Below are positions 44,297-54,089 of a stretch of DNA of 64,000 nucleotides, one piece after another. Under the pieces are notes generated by a model. That model did not search any database. It was not told the DNA's origin and saw only the letters and a list, made by a program, of their open reading frames with translations. Every line of letters begins with the position of its first letter. The stretch's first letter is position 1. A program made the translations under genes and the position numbers. The DNA is from Chryseobacterium candidae (GTDB taxonomy: Bacteria > Bacteroidota > Bacteroidia > Flavobacteriales > Weeksellaceae). The stretch lies in contig NZ_SDLV01000004.1 of the NCBI RefSeq assembly GCF_004916905.1, positions 124,001 to 188,000 on the forward strand, read 5' to 3'.

Positions 44297-44329
44297 TTTA
44301 ATTTCAACCTGAAATTAAAGCTTTTCTGA

Positions 44330-46450
44330 TTATTTTTCTAAAAATCTTTCTAAAATTTCCACTGCGCATTTCGGAAGATTGGTTCCTGGTCCGAAAATAA
44401 AATCAGCACCGTTGGCATACAGGAATTCGTAATCCTGCTGTGGAATTACTCCTCCCACAACGATGGTAATGTCATCTGCTCCCAGTTTGGATAATTCTTC
44501 AACAACCTGCGGAACTAATGTTTTGTGTCCGGCGGCTAATGAAGAAACACCTAAAATGTGAATATCATTTTCTACAGCCTGTTTCGCCACTTCTTCAGGG
44601 GTCTGGAATAATGGAGCAACATCCACGTCAAATCCCATATCTGCAAATGCTGTGGCTACAACTTTAGCGCCTCTGTCGTGACCATCCTGCCCCATTTTAG
44701 CGACCATTAGTCTTGGGCGGCGTCCTTCTTCTTCTTCAAATTTCTGAGTCAGATGAAGGGCTTTTTCAAAGTATTCATTTTTACCGGCATTCATTGCGTA
44801 TACACCAGAGATTGTTTTAATATTTGCTTTATATCTTCCGAATGTTTCTTCCATGGCATCGCTCATCTCACCAAGTGTAACTCTTCTTCTGGCTGCTTCG
44901 ATGCATAATGCCAGCAGGTTTCCTTTTCCTGTCTTAGCGCTTTCGCGGATTTCGTTCAGTATTTGCTCTACAGCTTCAGTATTTCGTTCAGCTTTGATTG
45001 TATTCAGTCTTTCAATCTGTTTTCTGCGAACTTCGGTATTGTCAATGTCTAAGATTTCGATCTGATCCTGCTTCAGTGAGGACTTGAATGAATTGACTCC
45101 GATAATGAATTCCTCACCACTGTCGATTTTAGCCTGTTTTTTCGCGGCAGCTTCTTCAATTCTCATTTTTGGAATTCCGGCTTCGATGGCTTTGGTCATT
45201 CCTCCTTCCTGCTCTACCTCATCAATATACCTCATCGCCTCTTCAATCATTTGCTGAGTAAGGCTTTCCACGAGGTTGCTTCCACCCATCGGATCTACCA
45301 CATCACATATTCCGCTTTCCTGCTGAAGAATGATCTGTGTATTTCTTGCAATTTTTGCCGAATAATCTGTAGGAAGGGCGATGGCTTCATCCAGTGCGTT
45401 GGTATGAAGAGACTGCGTTCCTCCTAATGCTGAAGATAAGGCTTCAATAGCTGTTCTTGTAATATTATTGAAAGGCTCCTGCTCTGTTAAAGACCATCCT
45501 GAAGTCTGTGAATGGGTTCTTAACGCCAGAGATTTTGGATTCTGAGGATTAAACTGTTTTAAAAGGGTTGCCCAGATATATCTTGCAGCACGCATTTTCG
45601 CAATTTCCATGAAATGATTCATCCCGATTGCCCAGAAGAAAGAGAGTCTTGGCGCGAAATCGTCTACATTCATTCCTGCTTTTATTCCCGTTCTTACATA
45701 CTCAAGGCCGTCTGCCAGCGTGTATGCCATTTCAAGTACCGGTGTTGCACCTGCTTCCTGCATATGGTATCCGGAAATGGAAATAGAGTTGAATTTCGGA
45801 ATGTTTTGAGAAGTATATTCAAAAATATCTGCGATGATCTTCATAGAAGGTGCCGGCGGATAGATGTAAGTATTTCTCACCATGAATTCTTTCAAAATAT
45901 CATTCTGAATAGTTCCTGAAAGCAGTTCCTGTTTTACCCCCTGCTCTTCCGCCGCTACGATGTAGAAAGACAGAATAGGAAGTACAGCACCGTTCATGGT
46001 CATGGATACTGAAATCTGATCCAGTGGAATTTCATTGAAAAGGATCTTCATGTCTTCCACAGAGTCGATGGCTACTCCTGCTTTTCCTACATCTCCTACC
46101 ACCCTTGAATGGTCGGAATCATATCCTCTGTGTGTTGCCAGGTCAAATGCTACTGAAAGACCTTTCTGACCTGCGGCAAGATTTCTTCTGTAGAAGGCAT
46201 TGGATTCTTCGGCGGTGGAAAACCCCGCATACTGACGGATGGTCCATGGCTTCTGAACATACATGGTGGAATACGGCCCTCTCAGATAGGGAGCAATTCC
46301 TGGAGAAGTCTGCGTTAATGATTCATCTTTTACATCTTTTTTTTCATAGGATGATTTGAGTTCAAGACCATCTTTTTCAAAATTGTAAATCTCTCTTTCC
46401 TGAGATGATACACTAAAATCCGGTTTTTTCACAGAAATTGTCTTTCGCAT
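44330..46450 (-). CDS. scpA: Methylmalonyl-CoA mutase, large (catalytic) subunit
   Basis: A 706-residue adenosylcobalamin enzyme interconverting succinyl-CoA and methylmalonyl-CoA in the propionate pathway. The TIM-barrel part opens with [20 protein letters not shown] and has the substrate-site [14 protein letters not shown]; the C-terminal B12 domain has [14 protein letters not shown] with the cobalt-coordinating His, VSSLAAGHK and [10 protein letters not shown]. Length fits the catalytic chain. The small subunit is not adjacent and was not seen in the window; meaB is 6.4 kb downstream. Confidence 0.97.
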   Translation of the reverse strand: MRKTISVKKPDFSVSSQEREIYNFEKDGLELKSSYEKKDVKDESLTQTSPGIAPYLRGPYSTMYVQKPWTIRQYAGFSTAEESNAFYRRNLAAGQKGLSVAFDLATHRGYDSDHSRVVGDVGKAGVAIDSVEDMKILFNEIPLDQISVSMTMNGAVLPILSFYIVAAEEQGVKQELLSGTIQNDILKEFMVRNTYIYPPAPSMKIIADIFEYTSQNIPKFNSISISGYHMQEAGATPVLEMAYTLADGLEYVRTGIKAGMNVDDFAPRLSFFWAIGMNHFMEIAKMRAARYIWATLLKQFNPQNPKSLALRTHSQTSGWSLTEQEPFNNITRTAIEALSSALGGTQSLHTNALDEAIALPTDYSAKIARNTQIILQQESGICDVVDPMGGSNLVESLTQQMIEEAMRYIDEVEQEGGMTKAIEAGIPKMRIEEAAAKKQAKIDSGEEFIIGVNSFKSSLKQDQIEILDIDNTEVRRKQIERLNTIKAERNTEAVEQILNEIRESAKTGKGNLLALCIEAARRRVTLGEMSDAMEETFGRYKANIKTISGVYAMNAGKNEYFEKALHLTQKFEEEEGRRPRLMVAKMGQDGHDRGAKVVATAFADMGFDVDVAPLFQTPEEVAKQAVENDIHILGVSSLAAGHKTLVPQVVEELSKLGADDITIVVGGVIPQQDYEFLYANGADFIFGPGTNLPKCAVEILERFLEK

Positions 46451-46542
46451 TCCAATTATTTTTGTCCCCGTAAAGTTAATTTTTTTGAACGAAACATGAA
46501 ACTTATGTTAATATTCTGTTTTACTTTAATTTAGTAAAAGAA

Positions 46543-46568
46543 AATGGCCGGGCAAATGCCCGGCCATT
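46543..46568 (-). terminator. GC-rich intrinsic terminator
   Basis: AATGGCCGGGC / GCCCGGCCATT around an AAAT loop, followed on the minus strand by TTCTTTT. Ends the metzincin transcript. Confidence 0.9.
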
Positions 46569-46588
46569 CTTATTGATATATCGTCTGC

Positions 46589-49500
46589 TTATTTTTTGAT
46601 AAGCTTCGTATTGTAAGTATTTTTATCATCTTTGATAGTGATCACATACATCCCTTTGATTAATGAAGCAACATTAATTCTTTGTCCATCAATCTGTCCT
46701 TCCTGAGCTAATCTTCCATCAGCAGTGTAGATTTTATAATCTGCTTTTCCTTTCAGATTTTTAACTTCTACGAAAGTATCTGCAGGGTTTGGATAGATTG
46801 AAATTTCAGATGATTTTACATCTTTTGTTTCGTTTACAGCAAGGGTTTCTGCAATTTTTACAGGTAGATCCATTATACCTCCAGCACCTGAAGGAATTTC
46901 GCCGCATGCATCTACTAAATCTGAATTTCCATACTTGGCAACAATTCTCATTCTTAATGTTTTATCGCCTGCATAAGCAGTGGCTGGTACTGTAAAGTTT
47001 ACAGCTGCTCCAACAGCACTATTTACAGAAACGCTGCTACTTCCTAATGCATAAATTCTTTCAGATGTTTCAAACAACCCATTTCTGTTATAGTCTATCC
47101 ATGCATTAATTCTTATAGGTCTGGCTGTAAGCTGAGAATAATTACCTGAAATTACAGTTCTAAGATCTAAACTATATTGAGTTCCCTTAACTAAATTCAG
47201 TGTCTTAGCAGGATTCTCACTAAGATCTTTATATGCTCTATATGATCCGTCTGTATGAACTACGGTTCCGTTCAATGAAACTTGATATACAGTTCCGTAG
47301 TCTGTAACTCCAGTATTTAATATACAGTAATCAACACCTGTTTTTAACCCATTGGTTTTAAACGTATAGTTATTAGAGAATGTTCCAGGCACAGTATTTA
47401 CAACGGTTGCCACCTGCACTTCATAATTTGTTTCATCTTCAAGGCCTGTTAATACCACTGAATTTGTTGTACTGGTTGTATTTGACCAAGTTGAAACACC
47501 CTGCTTTCTATAATTAACAGAATAAGTTGCTCCAGGTACACTATTCCAGGATACTCTGGCTGTTGTCTTAAACACCTCTGTGCTTATTGTTGTAAGCCCT
47601 GTTGGAGCAGCAGTTGTAGAAGTAGGAGCATCTGCCACTGTAACCTGAGGAGAAACGGCATAGAAAACGTTACCAATTGCTGATACTCTCAACTTAATTG
47701 GCGTCGTGATTGTATTAGGCATCTGCACTGTGAAGCTACCTGTATTAGGGGTAGAAGCTACCAAATCTGTCCACGTTGCTCCATTATCGGATGTATAATC
47801 TATTTTTACGTTCGGTGAGTTATAAGGGGCCGTATTGGTATTGGCTACTTCCCACTGAATAATGTTAGTAGCATTCTTATAAAGTACTGATGATGTAGTA
47901 AGTCCGTTAAACTTAAAAGGTCCATCATTACCAATGACTGTATTAACTTCTGAAGAAGACAGCATTGGTCTTTGTGCATTCCCGTCTCTTACACTTACTG
48001 CATAACGTACAGTTCTAGGAACATAAGATACAGTTTCCCAATTTGGATTTGGATTATTTGCAGCATCAGTTTTATTGGTAAGAATTCCGTCCATTACTAA
48101 AGGAAGGCTTGGAAAATATCTCCTTCCACTGCTTGTCCCAAAACGGGATCTTGTCAAAGCACCTTGTGTATTATAGCCCCAACCACTATCTCCGGAGATT
48201 GTAGCAAAATCATTCACACTATCATTTTGTTCCCATGTATAATTAAGTGCATCTCCTTCTGCATCAGTTGCTGATGCATCAAGATAATAGGCGGTTCCTT
48301 TAGGAACAGTATATGCCGTAAGTGCACCTATTACAGGTGGTGTATTAGTTGTAATATCTTCAGAAGTACCACAATTTGGTTTTCCCTCCAGACTTGTTAA
48401 AATCTGATCTACTGATTTATAGTGGAAATAGGCATCTGAAGACATTTGAACATTATCACTTGTAATTCCGGCATACCCCATAATGGTAGTTGCGCCTCCA
48501 GGTTCTACATTGGCTCCTGATCCTTCTGATTTATTTGAAAAAGTGTGATTACCTCCCAACTGGTGTCCCATTTCATGGGCAACATAATCTATATCGAAAG
48601 AATCTCCAACCGGGTTTGTATTCTGTGTAAACGCAGATCCTTTTGCTAATGAAGTAGCTGTAGCAGGATCAACACATGTAGATCCGATAGATCCAGCATT
48701 TCCGTTACCTCCAGCAGCATTGAATACATGTCCCATATCATAATTCGTATTCCCTACTTGAGCTGTTAAGGTTTGCTGAAGCTGTAAGTTTAAGTTTCCA
48801 GTATAAGGGTCTGTTGATGGGTCTGTATATATAATGTTGGGAAGATCCTGAATAATAAGTTTAATAGCAAAATCTTTCTGGAAAACACCATTAACACGAG
48901 TCATTGTAGCGTTCATTTGAGTAACCGTATTGGTTATCCCTCCTGCCGGGTCAAATTTCTTTGTATACTCTCCTGTAGTAGAAAGAGCTAATCTATAGGT
49001 TCTGAATTTTGTACTGGCAGGTCTGTTTGTAATCCCTACGTTAGAAAGATTTTTTTTTCCAAAGGCTTCCAATGATTTAATATCTTTGAAATTTTTCTCC
49101 TCGGTAGTACATTCAAAACCATGGTCAGCTTCTGTTCTTTTCGTTTTATAGAAAACACCATAAACCTGCTTATCTGTAGTAATAGGTTCTATAAACTGAA
49201 ATTTCCCGTCTTTGATAATCATCGACTGCATTTCAGTAGGTGCAGTACTGAATCTTACATATTTACCAGGATCATCTACTCCTACACCAACGTAAGAACC
49301 CAACTGGTATCTTTCTGCCATAGATTTTTCCATAACAGGATCACTATAAACAGCAAATTTTTCAATTTTTCCCTCCGCAGTTGGTAGAGATACAATAACC
49401 GCCTGAGCTCCTTTTCCAGTTTCTACAGCGTCTTTCAGAATATTCCTAAGAGACTGCAAATCAAACCTGTAAGAATACTGAACTTCTACTTCTTTTCTGA

Positions 49501-49597
49501 TCTCTGATGTTCTTTGCGAGGCCGGTTCCCACCTCTGCGCATTAAAGCTGGACAGCCCAGCAGCCAATGCACAAACCAGTAAAATTCTTTTTTTCAT
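46589..49597 (-). CDS. Secreted reprolysin-like metzincin with GEVED and T9SS sorting domains
   Basis: A 1002-residue exoprotease. Signal peptide to about LSSFNAQ, propeptide, then a metzincin catalytic domain with HEMGHQLGGNH (HExxHxxGxxH, near 340) and a downstream Met-turn candidate (TTIMGYAG). A fibronectin type III module (about 665-750), a GEVED domain (about 780-910, INAWIDYNRNGLFE) and a C-terminal type A T9SS sorting domain (ISIYPNPADTFVEV ... KGMYVITI) follow. It would be exported by Sec and then the T9SS to the medium or surface. Confidence 0.95.
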   Translation of the reverse strand: MKKRILLVCALAAGLSSFNAQRWEPASQRTSEIRKEVEVQYSYRFDLQSLRNILKDAVETGKGAQAVIVSLPTAEGKIEKFAVYSDPVMEKSMAERYQLGSYVGVGVDDPGKYVRFSTAPTEMQSMIIKDGKFQFIEPITTDKQVYGVFYKTKRTEADHGFECTTEEKNFKDIKSLEAFGKKNLSNVGITNRPASTKFRTYRLALSTTGEYTKKFDPAGGITNTVTQMNATMTRVNGVFQKDFAIKLIIQDLPNIIYTDPSTDPYTGNLNLQLQQTLTAQVGNTNYDMGHVFNAAGGNGNAGSIGSTCVDPATATSLAKGSAFTQNTNPVGDSFDIDYVAHEMGHQLGGNHTFSNKSEGSGANVEPGGATTIMGYAGITSDNVQMSSDAYFHYKSVDQILTSLEGKPNCGTSEDITTNTPPVIGALTAYTVPKGTAYYLDASATDAEGDALNYTWEQNDSVNDFATISGDSGWGYNTQGALTRSRFGTSSGRRYFPSLPLVMDGILTNKTDAANNPNPNWETVSYVPRTVRYAVSVRDGNAQRPMLSSSEVNTVIGNDGPFKFNGLTTSSVLYKNATNIIQWEVANTNTAPYNSPNVKIDYTSDNGATWTDLVASTPNTGSFTVQMPNTITTPIKLRVSAIGNVFYAVSPQVTVADAPTSTTAAPTGLTTISTEVFKTTARVSWNSVPGATYSVNYRKQGVSTWSNTTSTTNSVVLTGLEDETNYEVQVATVVNTVPGTFSNNYTFKTNGLKTGVDYCILNTGVTDYGTVYQVSLNGTVVHTDGSYRAYKDLSENPAKTLNLVKGTQYSLDLRTVISGNYSQLTARPIRINAWIDYNRNGLFETSERIYALGSSSVSVNSAVGAAVNFTVPATAYAGDKTLRMRIVAKYGNSDLVDACGEIPSGAGGIMDLPVKIAETLAVNETKDVKSSEISIYPNPADTFVEVKNLKGKADYKIYTADGRLAQEGQIDGQRINVASLIKGMYVITIKDDKNTYNTKLIKK

Positions 49598-49677
49598 AAT
49601 TACCTAATTAATTTAGAATTAATAAACTTTAAATATCCGGCATAAAAATAAGAATTATAAACAATAACTCCATAAAA

Positions 49678-49710
49678 AAACCGGTTAATTTTAAAAAAAT
49701 TAACCGGTTT
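49678..49710 (-). terminator. Intrinsic terminator
   Basis: AAACCGGTTAATTTT / AAATTAACCGGTTT with A/T-runs on both sides; ends the prolyl oligopeptidase transcript. Confidence 0.88.
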
Positions 49711-49734
49711 GATAAATATTATTCTTTTTTAGAA

Positions 49735-51837
49735 TTATTTCTTTATTCCCATCTCAAACAAAGCAAATGATATAAGATCTGCATTTTCACTAATTACCTG
49801 ATCTGTTGATCTTCCGGCTCCATGACCTGCATTTTTTTCAATTCTCAGTAGAATAGGATTTTTACATGCCTGTTTCTCCTGAAGTTCTGCTCCGAATTTG
49901 AACGAGTGTGCCGGAACTACTCTGTCATCATGATCACTGGTGATGATCATTGTAGATGGATAGCATGTTCCTGCTTTTACATTGTGTACAGGAGAGTAGG
50001 ACTTAAGGTATTCAAACATTTCTTTGCTGTCCTCTGCAGTACCATAGTCGTAAGACCATCCTGCTCCGGCAGTAAATTTATTATACCTCAGCATATCCAA
50101 AACTCCAACTCCAGGGAAGGCAACTCTTGCCAGATCCGGTCTCATGGTCATTGTTGCTCCTACCAGTAATCCTCCGTTTGACCTTCCTGACAACGCCATG
50201 TATTCTTTTGAAGTATATCCTTTACTCTGAAGGTATTCTCCGGCAGCGATAAAGTCTTCAAAAACGTTTTTCTTCTGCTGTTTTGTTCCTGCATCGTGCC
50301 ATTTCTTACCATATTCTCCTCCTCCACGGATGTTTGGAACAGCATAGATGCCACCATTTTCCATCCAGATAGCGTTTACTACAGAGAATGAAGGCTGCAG
50401 ACTGATATTGAAACCTCCGTAAGAGTATAGAATAGTAGGATTTTTACCATCCAGCTTTGTTCCTTTCTTATAGTTGATCATCATAGGAACTTTTGTCCCG
50501 TCTTTTGACGTGTAAAATACCTGTTCTGAAACATAATCATCCGGATTAAACTTCACTTTAGGCTTTTGATAGACTTCAGATTTTCCTGAGTCTACATTAA
50601 ATTTATAAGTAGTTCCTGGTGTAATATAATTGCTGAAGGAGAAATAAACATCTTTCTCTTTTTCTTTTCCTCCGAATCCTGAAATATTTCCTTTACCGGG
50701 AAGTGTAATTTCTCTAACCAGTTTTCCTGTTTTATCAAACTGCTTTACCTGATCGATGGCATCAATCATATAAGTTGCAAAGAAATAGCCTCCCCCGGAA
50801 GAAATTCCCAATACATTTTCTGTCTGTGGAATTACATCTTTCCATGTTGCAGGAGCTGGATTAGCGATTGTAGTTTTTACAAGACGCATATTCGGGGCAT
50901 CTTTATCGGTAAAAATGAAAAGGTCATCACCTTGTGTATCTACAATGTCAGCATTGATATCAAATCCGCTTACAATTTGTACAAAGTCTCCTCCTTTTTT
51001 CAGGTCTTTGATATATAATTCATTACCATTGGTTGCATTAGCTGCAGAAATGATAAGGTATCTCTGGTCTTCAGAAACACCAGCGCTCAGGTATCTTCTT
51101 GGTGTCTTTTCACCTCCGAAAATCAGTTTATCCTCAGACTGTTTTGTTCCCAATTTGTGAAAGTATACTTTATGCTTATCCGTCATTCCGGAAAGTACAG
51201 TTCCTTCTTTCGGTTTATCATAGCTTGAATAATAGAAACCTTCGTCTCCCTGCCATGAAATTCCACTGAATTTCACATCCAGTAAAGTCTCGTCAATTTG
51301 TTTCTTGGTAACAGCATCAATGATGATGATCTTATTCCAGTCACTTCCGCCTTCAGAAATAGAATACGCCGCAAGATTTCCTTTTTTGTTGAAAGAAAGA
51401 TTGGAAAGAGAAGTAGTTCCTTTTTCTGAAAATTTATTAGGATCTAAAAATACTTCTGTAGCATTGGTCTTATTGTTTGTTCTGTACAAAACAGATTGCG
51501 CCTGCAGACCGTCATTTTTATAATAATAGGTATAATCTCCTTCTTTGAAAGGTGCTGAAATCTTTTCATAGTTCCAGATTTCCTTCAACTGATTTTTAAT
51601 TTTATCCCTGAACGGAATTTTAGAAAGGTAATTCTGGCTGTAAGCTACTTCTTCGTCCACCCATTTTTTGGTAGGTTCGGAATCATTTTCCAGATCTCTG
51701 AAGGGATCAGAAACGGCGGTACCAAAATAGGTGTCTGTCTGGCTTCCTTTTAATGCTTTAGGATAATTCATTTTCTGAGAATAAAAAGATGCTGAAAATA
51801 GTACTCCAGCCGTTAACAATATAGGTTTAAAATTCAT
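49735..51837 (-). CDS. Prolyl oligopeptidase (S9A family)
   Basis: A 700-residue serine peptidase cutting after proline in short peptides. Signal peptide ending about ASFYSQ points to the periplasm or outside. The beta-propeller covers about 75-420; the alpha/beta hydrolase has Ser in ALSGRSNGGLLVG, Asp in SDHDDRVVPAHS and His in NAGHGAGRS. Complete in length. Own promoter and terminator. Confidence 0.95.
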   Translation of the reverse strand: MNFKPILLTAGVLFSASFYSQKMNYPKALKGSQTDTYFGTAVSDPFRDLENDSEPTKKWVDEEVAYSQNYLSKIPFRDKIKNQLKEIWNYEKISAPFKEGDYTYYYKNDGLQAQSVLYRTNNKTNATEVFLDPNKFSEKGTTSLSNLSFNKKGNLAAYSISEGGSDWNKIIIIDAVTKKQIDETLLDVKFSGISWQGDEGFYYSSYDKPKEGTVLSGMTDKHKVYFHKLGTKQSEDKLIFGGEKTPRRYLSAGVSEDQRYLIISAANATNGNELYIKDLKKGGDFVQIVSGFDINADIVDTQGDDLFIFTDKDAPNMRLVKTTIANPAPATWKDVIPQTENVLGISSGGGYFFATYMIDAIDQVKQFDKTGKLVREITLPGKGNISGFGGKEKEKDVYFSFSNYITPGTTYKFNVDSGKSEVYQKPKVKFNPDDYVSEQVFYTSKDGTKVPMMINYKKGTKLDGKNPTILYSYGGFNISLQPSFSVVNAIWMENGGIYAVPNIRGGGEYGKKWHDAGTKQQKKNVFEDFIAAGEYLQSKGYTSKEYMALSGRSNGGLLVGATMTMRPDLARVAFPGVGVLDMLRYNKFTAGAGWSYDYGTAEDSKEMFEYLKSYSPVHNVKAGTCYPSTMIITSDHDDRVVPAHSFKFGAELQEKQACKNPILLRIEKNAGHGAGRSTDQVISENADLISFALFEMGIKK

Positions 51838-51853
51838 ACTGATCGGTTTTTCT

Positions 51854-51861
51854 CAAAAATA
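51854..51861 (-). promoter_or_regulatory. Candidate -7 box (TATTTTTG) of the prolyl oligopeptidase gene
   Basis: Minus-strand TATTTTTG, 16 bp upstream of the ATG, agreeing with TAnnTTTG. -33 element unclear. Confidence 0.4.
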
Positions 51862-51882
51862 CGTAAAGTATATGAAATAAAA

Positions 51883-51906
51883 AAAGTCCCGTTATATCGG
51901 GACTTT
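51883..51906 (-). terminator. Intrinsic terminator
   Basis: AAAGTCCCG / CGGGACTTT around a six-base loop; T-run on the minus side. Ends the 51930-52607 gene. Confidence 0.9.
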
Positions 51907-51929
51907 CTATTCTTTATGATCTTATAGAG

Positions 51930-52607
51930 TTATTCATTGGCTCCGAAGCTTTCAAAATAAAAATCGGTAAGGTTGGAAACAATCTCATCCGGGCTTCCGT
52001 TCCAGTAATATATTTTATCACCTTCTTTCAGTTCGTATAAGCTGAATTTCTGATCTGTCGTAACGGTTTTATCAGCCTTTTTAAAGTCCTGAACTGCCTG
52101 AATTAAATATTTTTTAAGGTCTTCCGTTTTTATTTTTTTCAGATCTCCTTTGGGCCCCGAAGTCAGTTTTGATGGCACCAGGAAGCTTACGGAATAGTTT
52201 ATTTCTGCAATTTTTTGCCCTTCAACATATTCATTCGGAACTACTTTTACGTCTTTAACGGTAAGTTTTCCGGTTTTAAAGTTTCCAAACATAGCTTTGA
52301 AATAATCTTCAGCTTCTTTTTTACAATCTGCGGCCGTAGATTTAGGGAAAGCGGCGAGAAAATTATCTACACTGCCATTGATCATTTCCTGTGAAGTTTC
52401 TTTAAAATCCACCTGATAAGCAGTCTGTCCGTCTACTGTAGGTTTTAAATAATCATTAAGTTTATTCAATGCTGTGTCATCATTATTCACAAAAGTTCCA
52501 AAGAAGAGTTCAAAGGCTTCTTTAGGTTTTTTTACTTCTGTCTGAGCCATCAGCTGCTGTCCCATCACGGTAAGCAGCAGCAGGAAAATAATTTTGTAGT
52601 TTTTCAT
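51930..52607 (-). CDS. Hypothetical secreted protein
   Basis: A 225-residue protein with a signal peptide (KIIFLLLLTVMGQQLMAQTE, cut after about residue 21) and a soluble, lysine- and aspartate-rich body with FFGTFVNNDDTALNKLNDYL and an NTF2-like feel; no motif I can assign. Single-gene transcript between prolyl oligopeptidase and prfA, with terminators on both sides. Confidence 0.78.
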   Translation of the reverse strand: MKNYKIIFLLLLTVMGQQLMAQTEVKKPKEAFELFFGTFVNNDDTALNKLNDYLKPTVDGQTAYQVDFKETSQEMINGSVDNFLAAFPKSTAADCKKEAEDYFKAMFGNFKTGKLTVKDVKVVPNEYVEGQKIAEINYSVSFLVPSKLTSGPKGDLKKIKTEDLKKYLIQAVQDFKKADKTVTTDQKFSLYELKEGDKIYYWNGSPDEIVSNLTDFYFESFGANE

Positions 52608-52633
52608 AGTTAATATTTTGTTTTGTTATTGGA

Positions 52634-52670
52634 AAAAACAAAGCCCCTGAAAAGTCAGAGGCTTTGTTTT
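52634..52670 (-). terminator. Intrinsic terminator of prfA
   Basis: AAAACAAAGCCCCTGA / TCAGAGGCTTTGTTTT with one bulged C; T-run on the minus side. Confidence 0.9.
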
Positions 52671-52684
52671 TATTGATTGTAGTT

Positions 52685-53770
52685 TTAATAATTCTCTTCT
52701 TCCCCTTTCATCTTCTCTGCATTTTCTGCCATGATTACTGCATCAATCATTTCAGAAATATCACCATTCATATAGGCGTCAAGGTTGTACATAGACTTAT
52801 TGATTCTGTGGTCTGTAACTCTACCTTGCGGGTAATTGTAGGTTTTAATTTTTGCAGAACGGTCTCCTGTAGACACCATAGACTTACGCTGTGCTGCAAT
52901 ATCTCCCTGTACTTTTTGCAATTCGATATCGTATAATTTTGTTCTCAGCATTTCCATTGCCAACTCACGGTTAGCGAGCTGAGAACGAGCCTGCTGGCAA
53001 ACCACAACAAGTCCTGAAGGCTTGTGGGTAAGCTGAACTTTCGTTTCAACTTTGTTTACGTTCTGACCTCCGGCACCTCCTGAACGGGAAGTCTGCATTT
53101 CAATATCTGCAGGATTCAGTTCGAAATCTACTTCTTCAGCTTCAGGAAGAACAGCAACGGTAATGGCGGAAGTGTGTACTCTTCCCTGAGATTCTGTTTC
53201 AGGTACACGCTGCACACGGTGAACTCCTGATTCAAACTTCATGATTCCGTAAACACCCTCTCCTTCCACTTTCATGATCAGTTCTTTGTACCCTTTTGCA
53301 GCTTCATTAGAATCTGTCACTTCATGTCTCCATCCTTTTGTTTTGAAATACATGGTATACATTCTGTAGATATCTTCCACGAAGATAGCTGCCTCATCAC
53401 CTCCTGTTCCGGCGCGTAACTCTACGATAACGTTTTTGTCATCGGCAGGATCTTTAGGGATCAGCAATACTTTCAGCTCTTCTTCCAATCCCGGAAGTTT
53501 AGCCTGAGCTTCTAACTTTTCTTCTTTAGCAAGATCTACCAAATCTCTGTCTGAACCGTCTGCAATAATCTCTTCAGATTCTGCAATACTGTCCAGTGCC
53601 CCTTTGTACTGATCGTAAACTCTTACAATTTTTCCCAAATCACTATATTCTTTGTTCAAAGAAGAATATCTTTTTTGGTCTGAAATGACATCAGGCTGTA
53701 TAATAAGGTCTGCCACCTCATTATATCTTTGTTTTATAGCTTCTAATTTTGGAATTAATGATTTAGACAT
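52685..53770 (-). CDS. prfA: Peptide chain release factor 1
   Basis: A 361-residue class I release factor reading UAA and UAG. The stop-codon reading region has the P-x-T motif ([14 protein letters not shown]) and the hydrolysis domain has [14 protein letters not shown]. Full length. It is the housekeeping counterpart to the PrfH at 39416 and shows by comparison which N-terminal and codon-reading parts PrfH lacks. Confidence 0.98.
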   Translation of the reverse strand: MSKSLIPKLEAIKQRYNEVADLIIQPDVISDQKRYSSLNKEYSDLGKIVRVYDQYKGALDSIAESEEIIADGSDRDLVDLAKEEKLEAQAKLPGLEEELKVLLIPKDPADDKNVIVELRAGTGGDEAAIFVEDIYRMYTMYFKTKGWRHEVTDSNEAAKGYKELIMKVEGEGVYGIMKFESGVHRVQRVPETESQGRVHTSAITVAVLPEAEEVDFELNPADIEMQTSRSGGAGGQNVNKVETKVQLTHKPSGLVVVCQQARSQLANRELAMEMLRTKLYDIELQKVQGDIAAQRKSMVSTGDRSAKIKTYNYPQGRVTDHRINKSMYNLDAYMNGDISEMIDAVIMAENAEKMKGEEENY

Positions 53771-53790
53771 TGTAGAAATTTTGTGGGTGC

Positions 53791-53798
53791 AAAGATAA
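53791..53798 (-). promoter_or_regulatory. prfA: Candidate prfA promoter -7 box (TATCTTTG)
   Basis: Minus-strand TATCTTTG 20 bp before the ATG, full TAnnTTTG match. -33 TTG not at ideal spacing. Confidence 0.5.
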
Positions 53799-53835
53799 GG
53801 ATTATTAATTCAAAATTAAAATTCCGAATCATCAT

Positions 53836-54000
53836 AAATTTTTGAGCATTAGGGGTAAAAGGGCAAACAGTCAAAAAAACTTTCTGACTTATCCTTTTAA
53901 TCAATACTAGAGATTAATGATTAACAAAGGTTTTCTTATTGAAAACCCTTCCAGAGGCTCAGGGTGACAAGCCGAATACCAACCCAAATTTTTGAGCATT
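53836..54000. repeat. Direct repeats and repeat remnants in a 319-bp gene-free gap
   Basis: AAATTTTTGAGCATT occurs at 53836-53850 and 53986-54000, exactly 150 bp apart. Around them are GGCTCAGGGTGACAAGC and, after the second copy, GTCAGACTGAGCCTGTCGAAG, a word known from dispersed intergenic repeats in this group. No ORF or RNA gene is apparent in 53771-54089 beyond the prfA promoter. Confidence 0.6.
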
Positions 54001-54089
54001 GTCAGACTGAGCCTGTCGAAGCTATTATCAATAAAAGGGATAGGCGAAAAACTTAATTATAAAATGGTGTATGATATTGAATTCAGACT

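Noticed and set aside
52664..52936. Plus-strand open frame of 90 codons
   Set aside because: Antisense to the prfA 3' end and its terminator; no supporting features.
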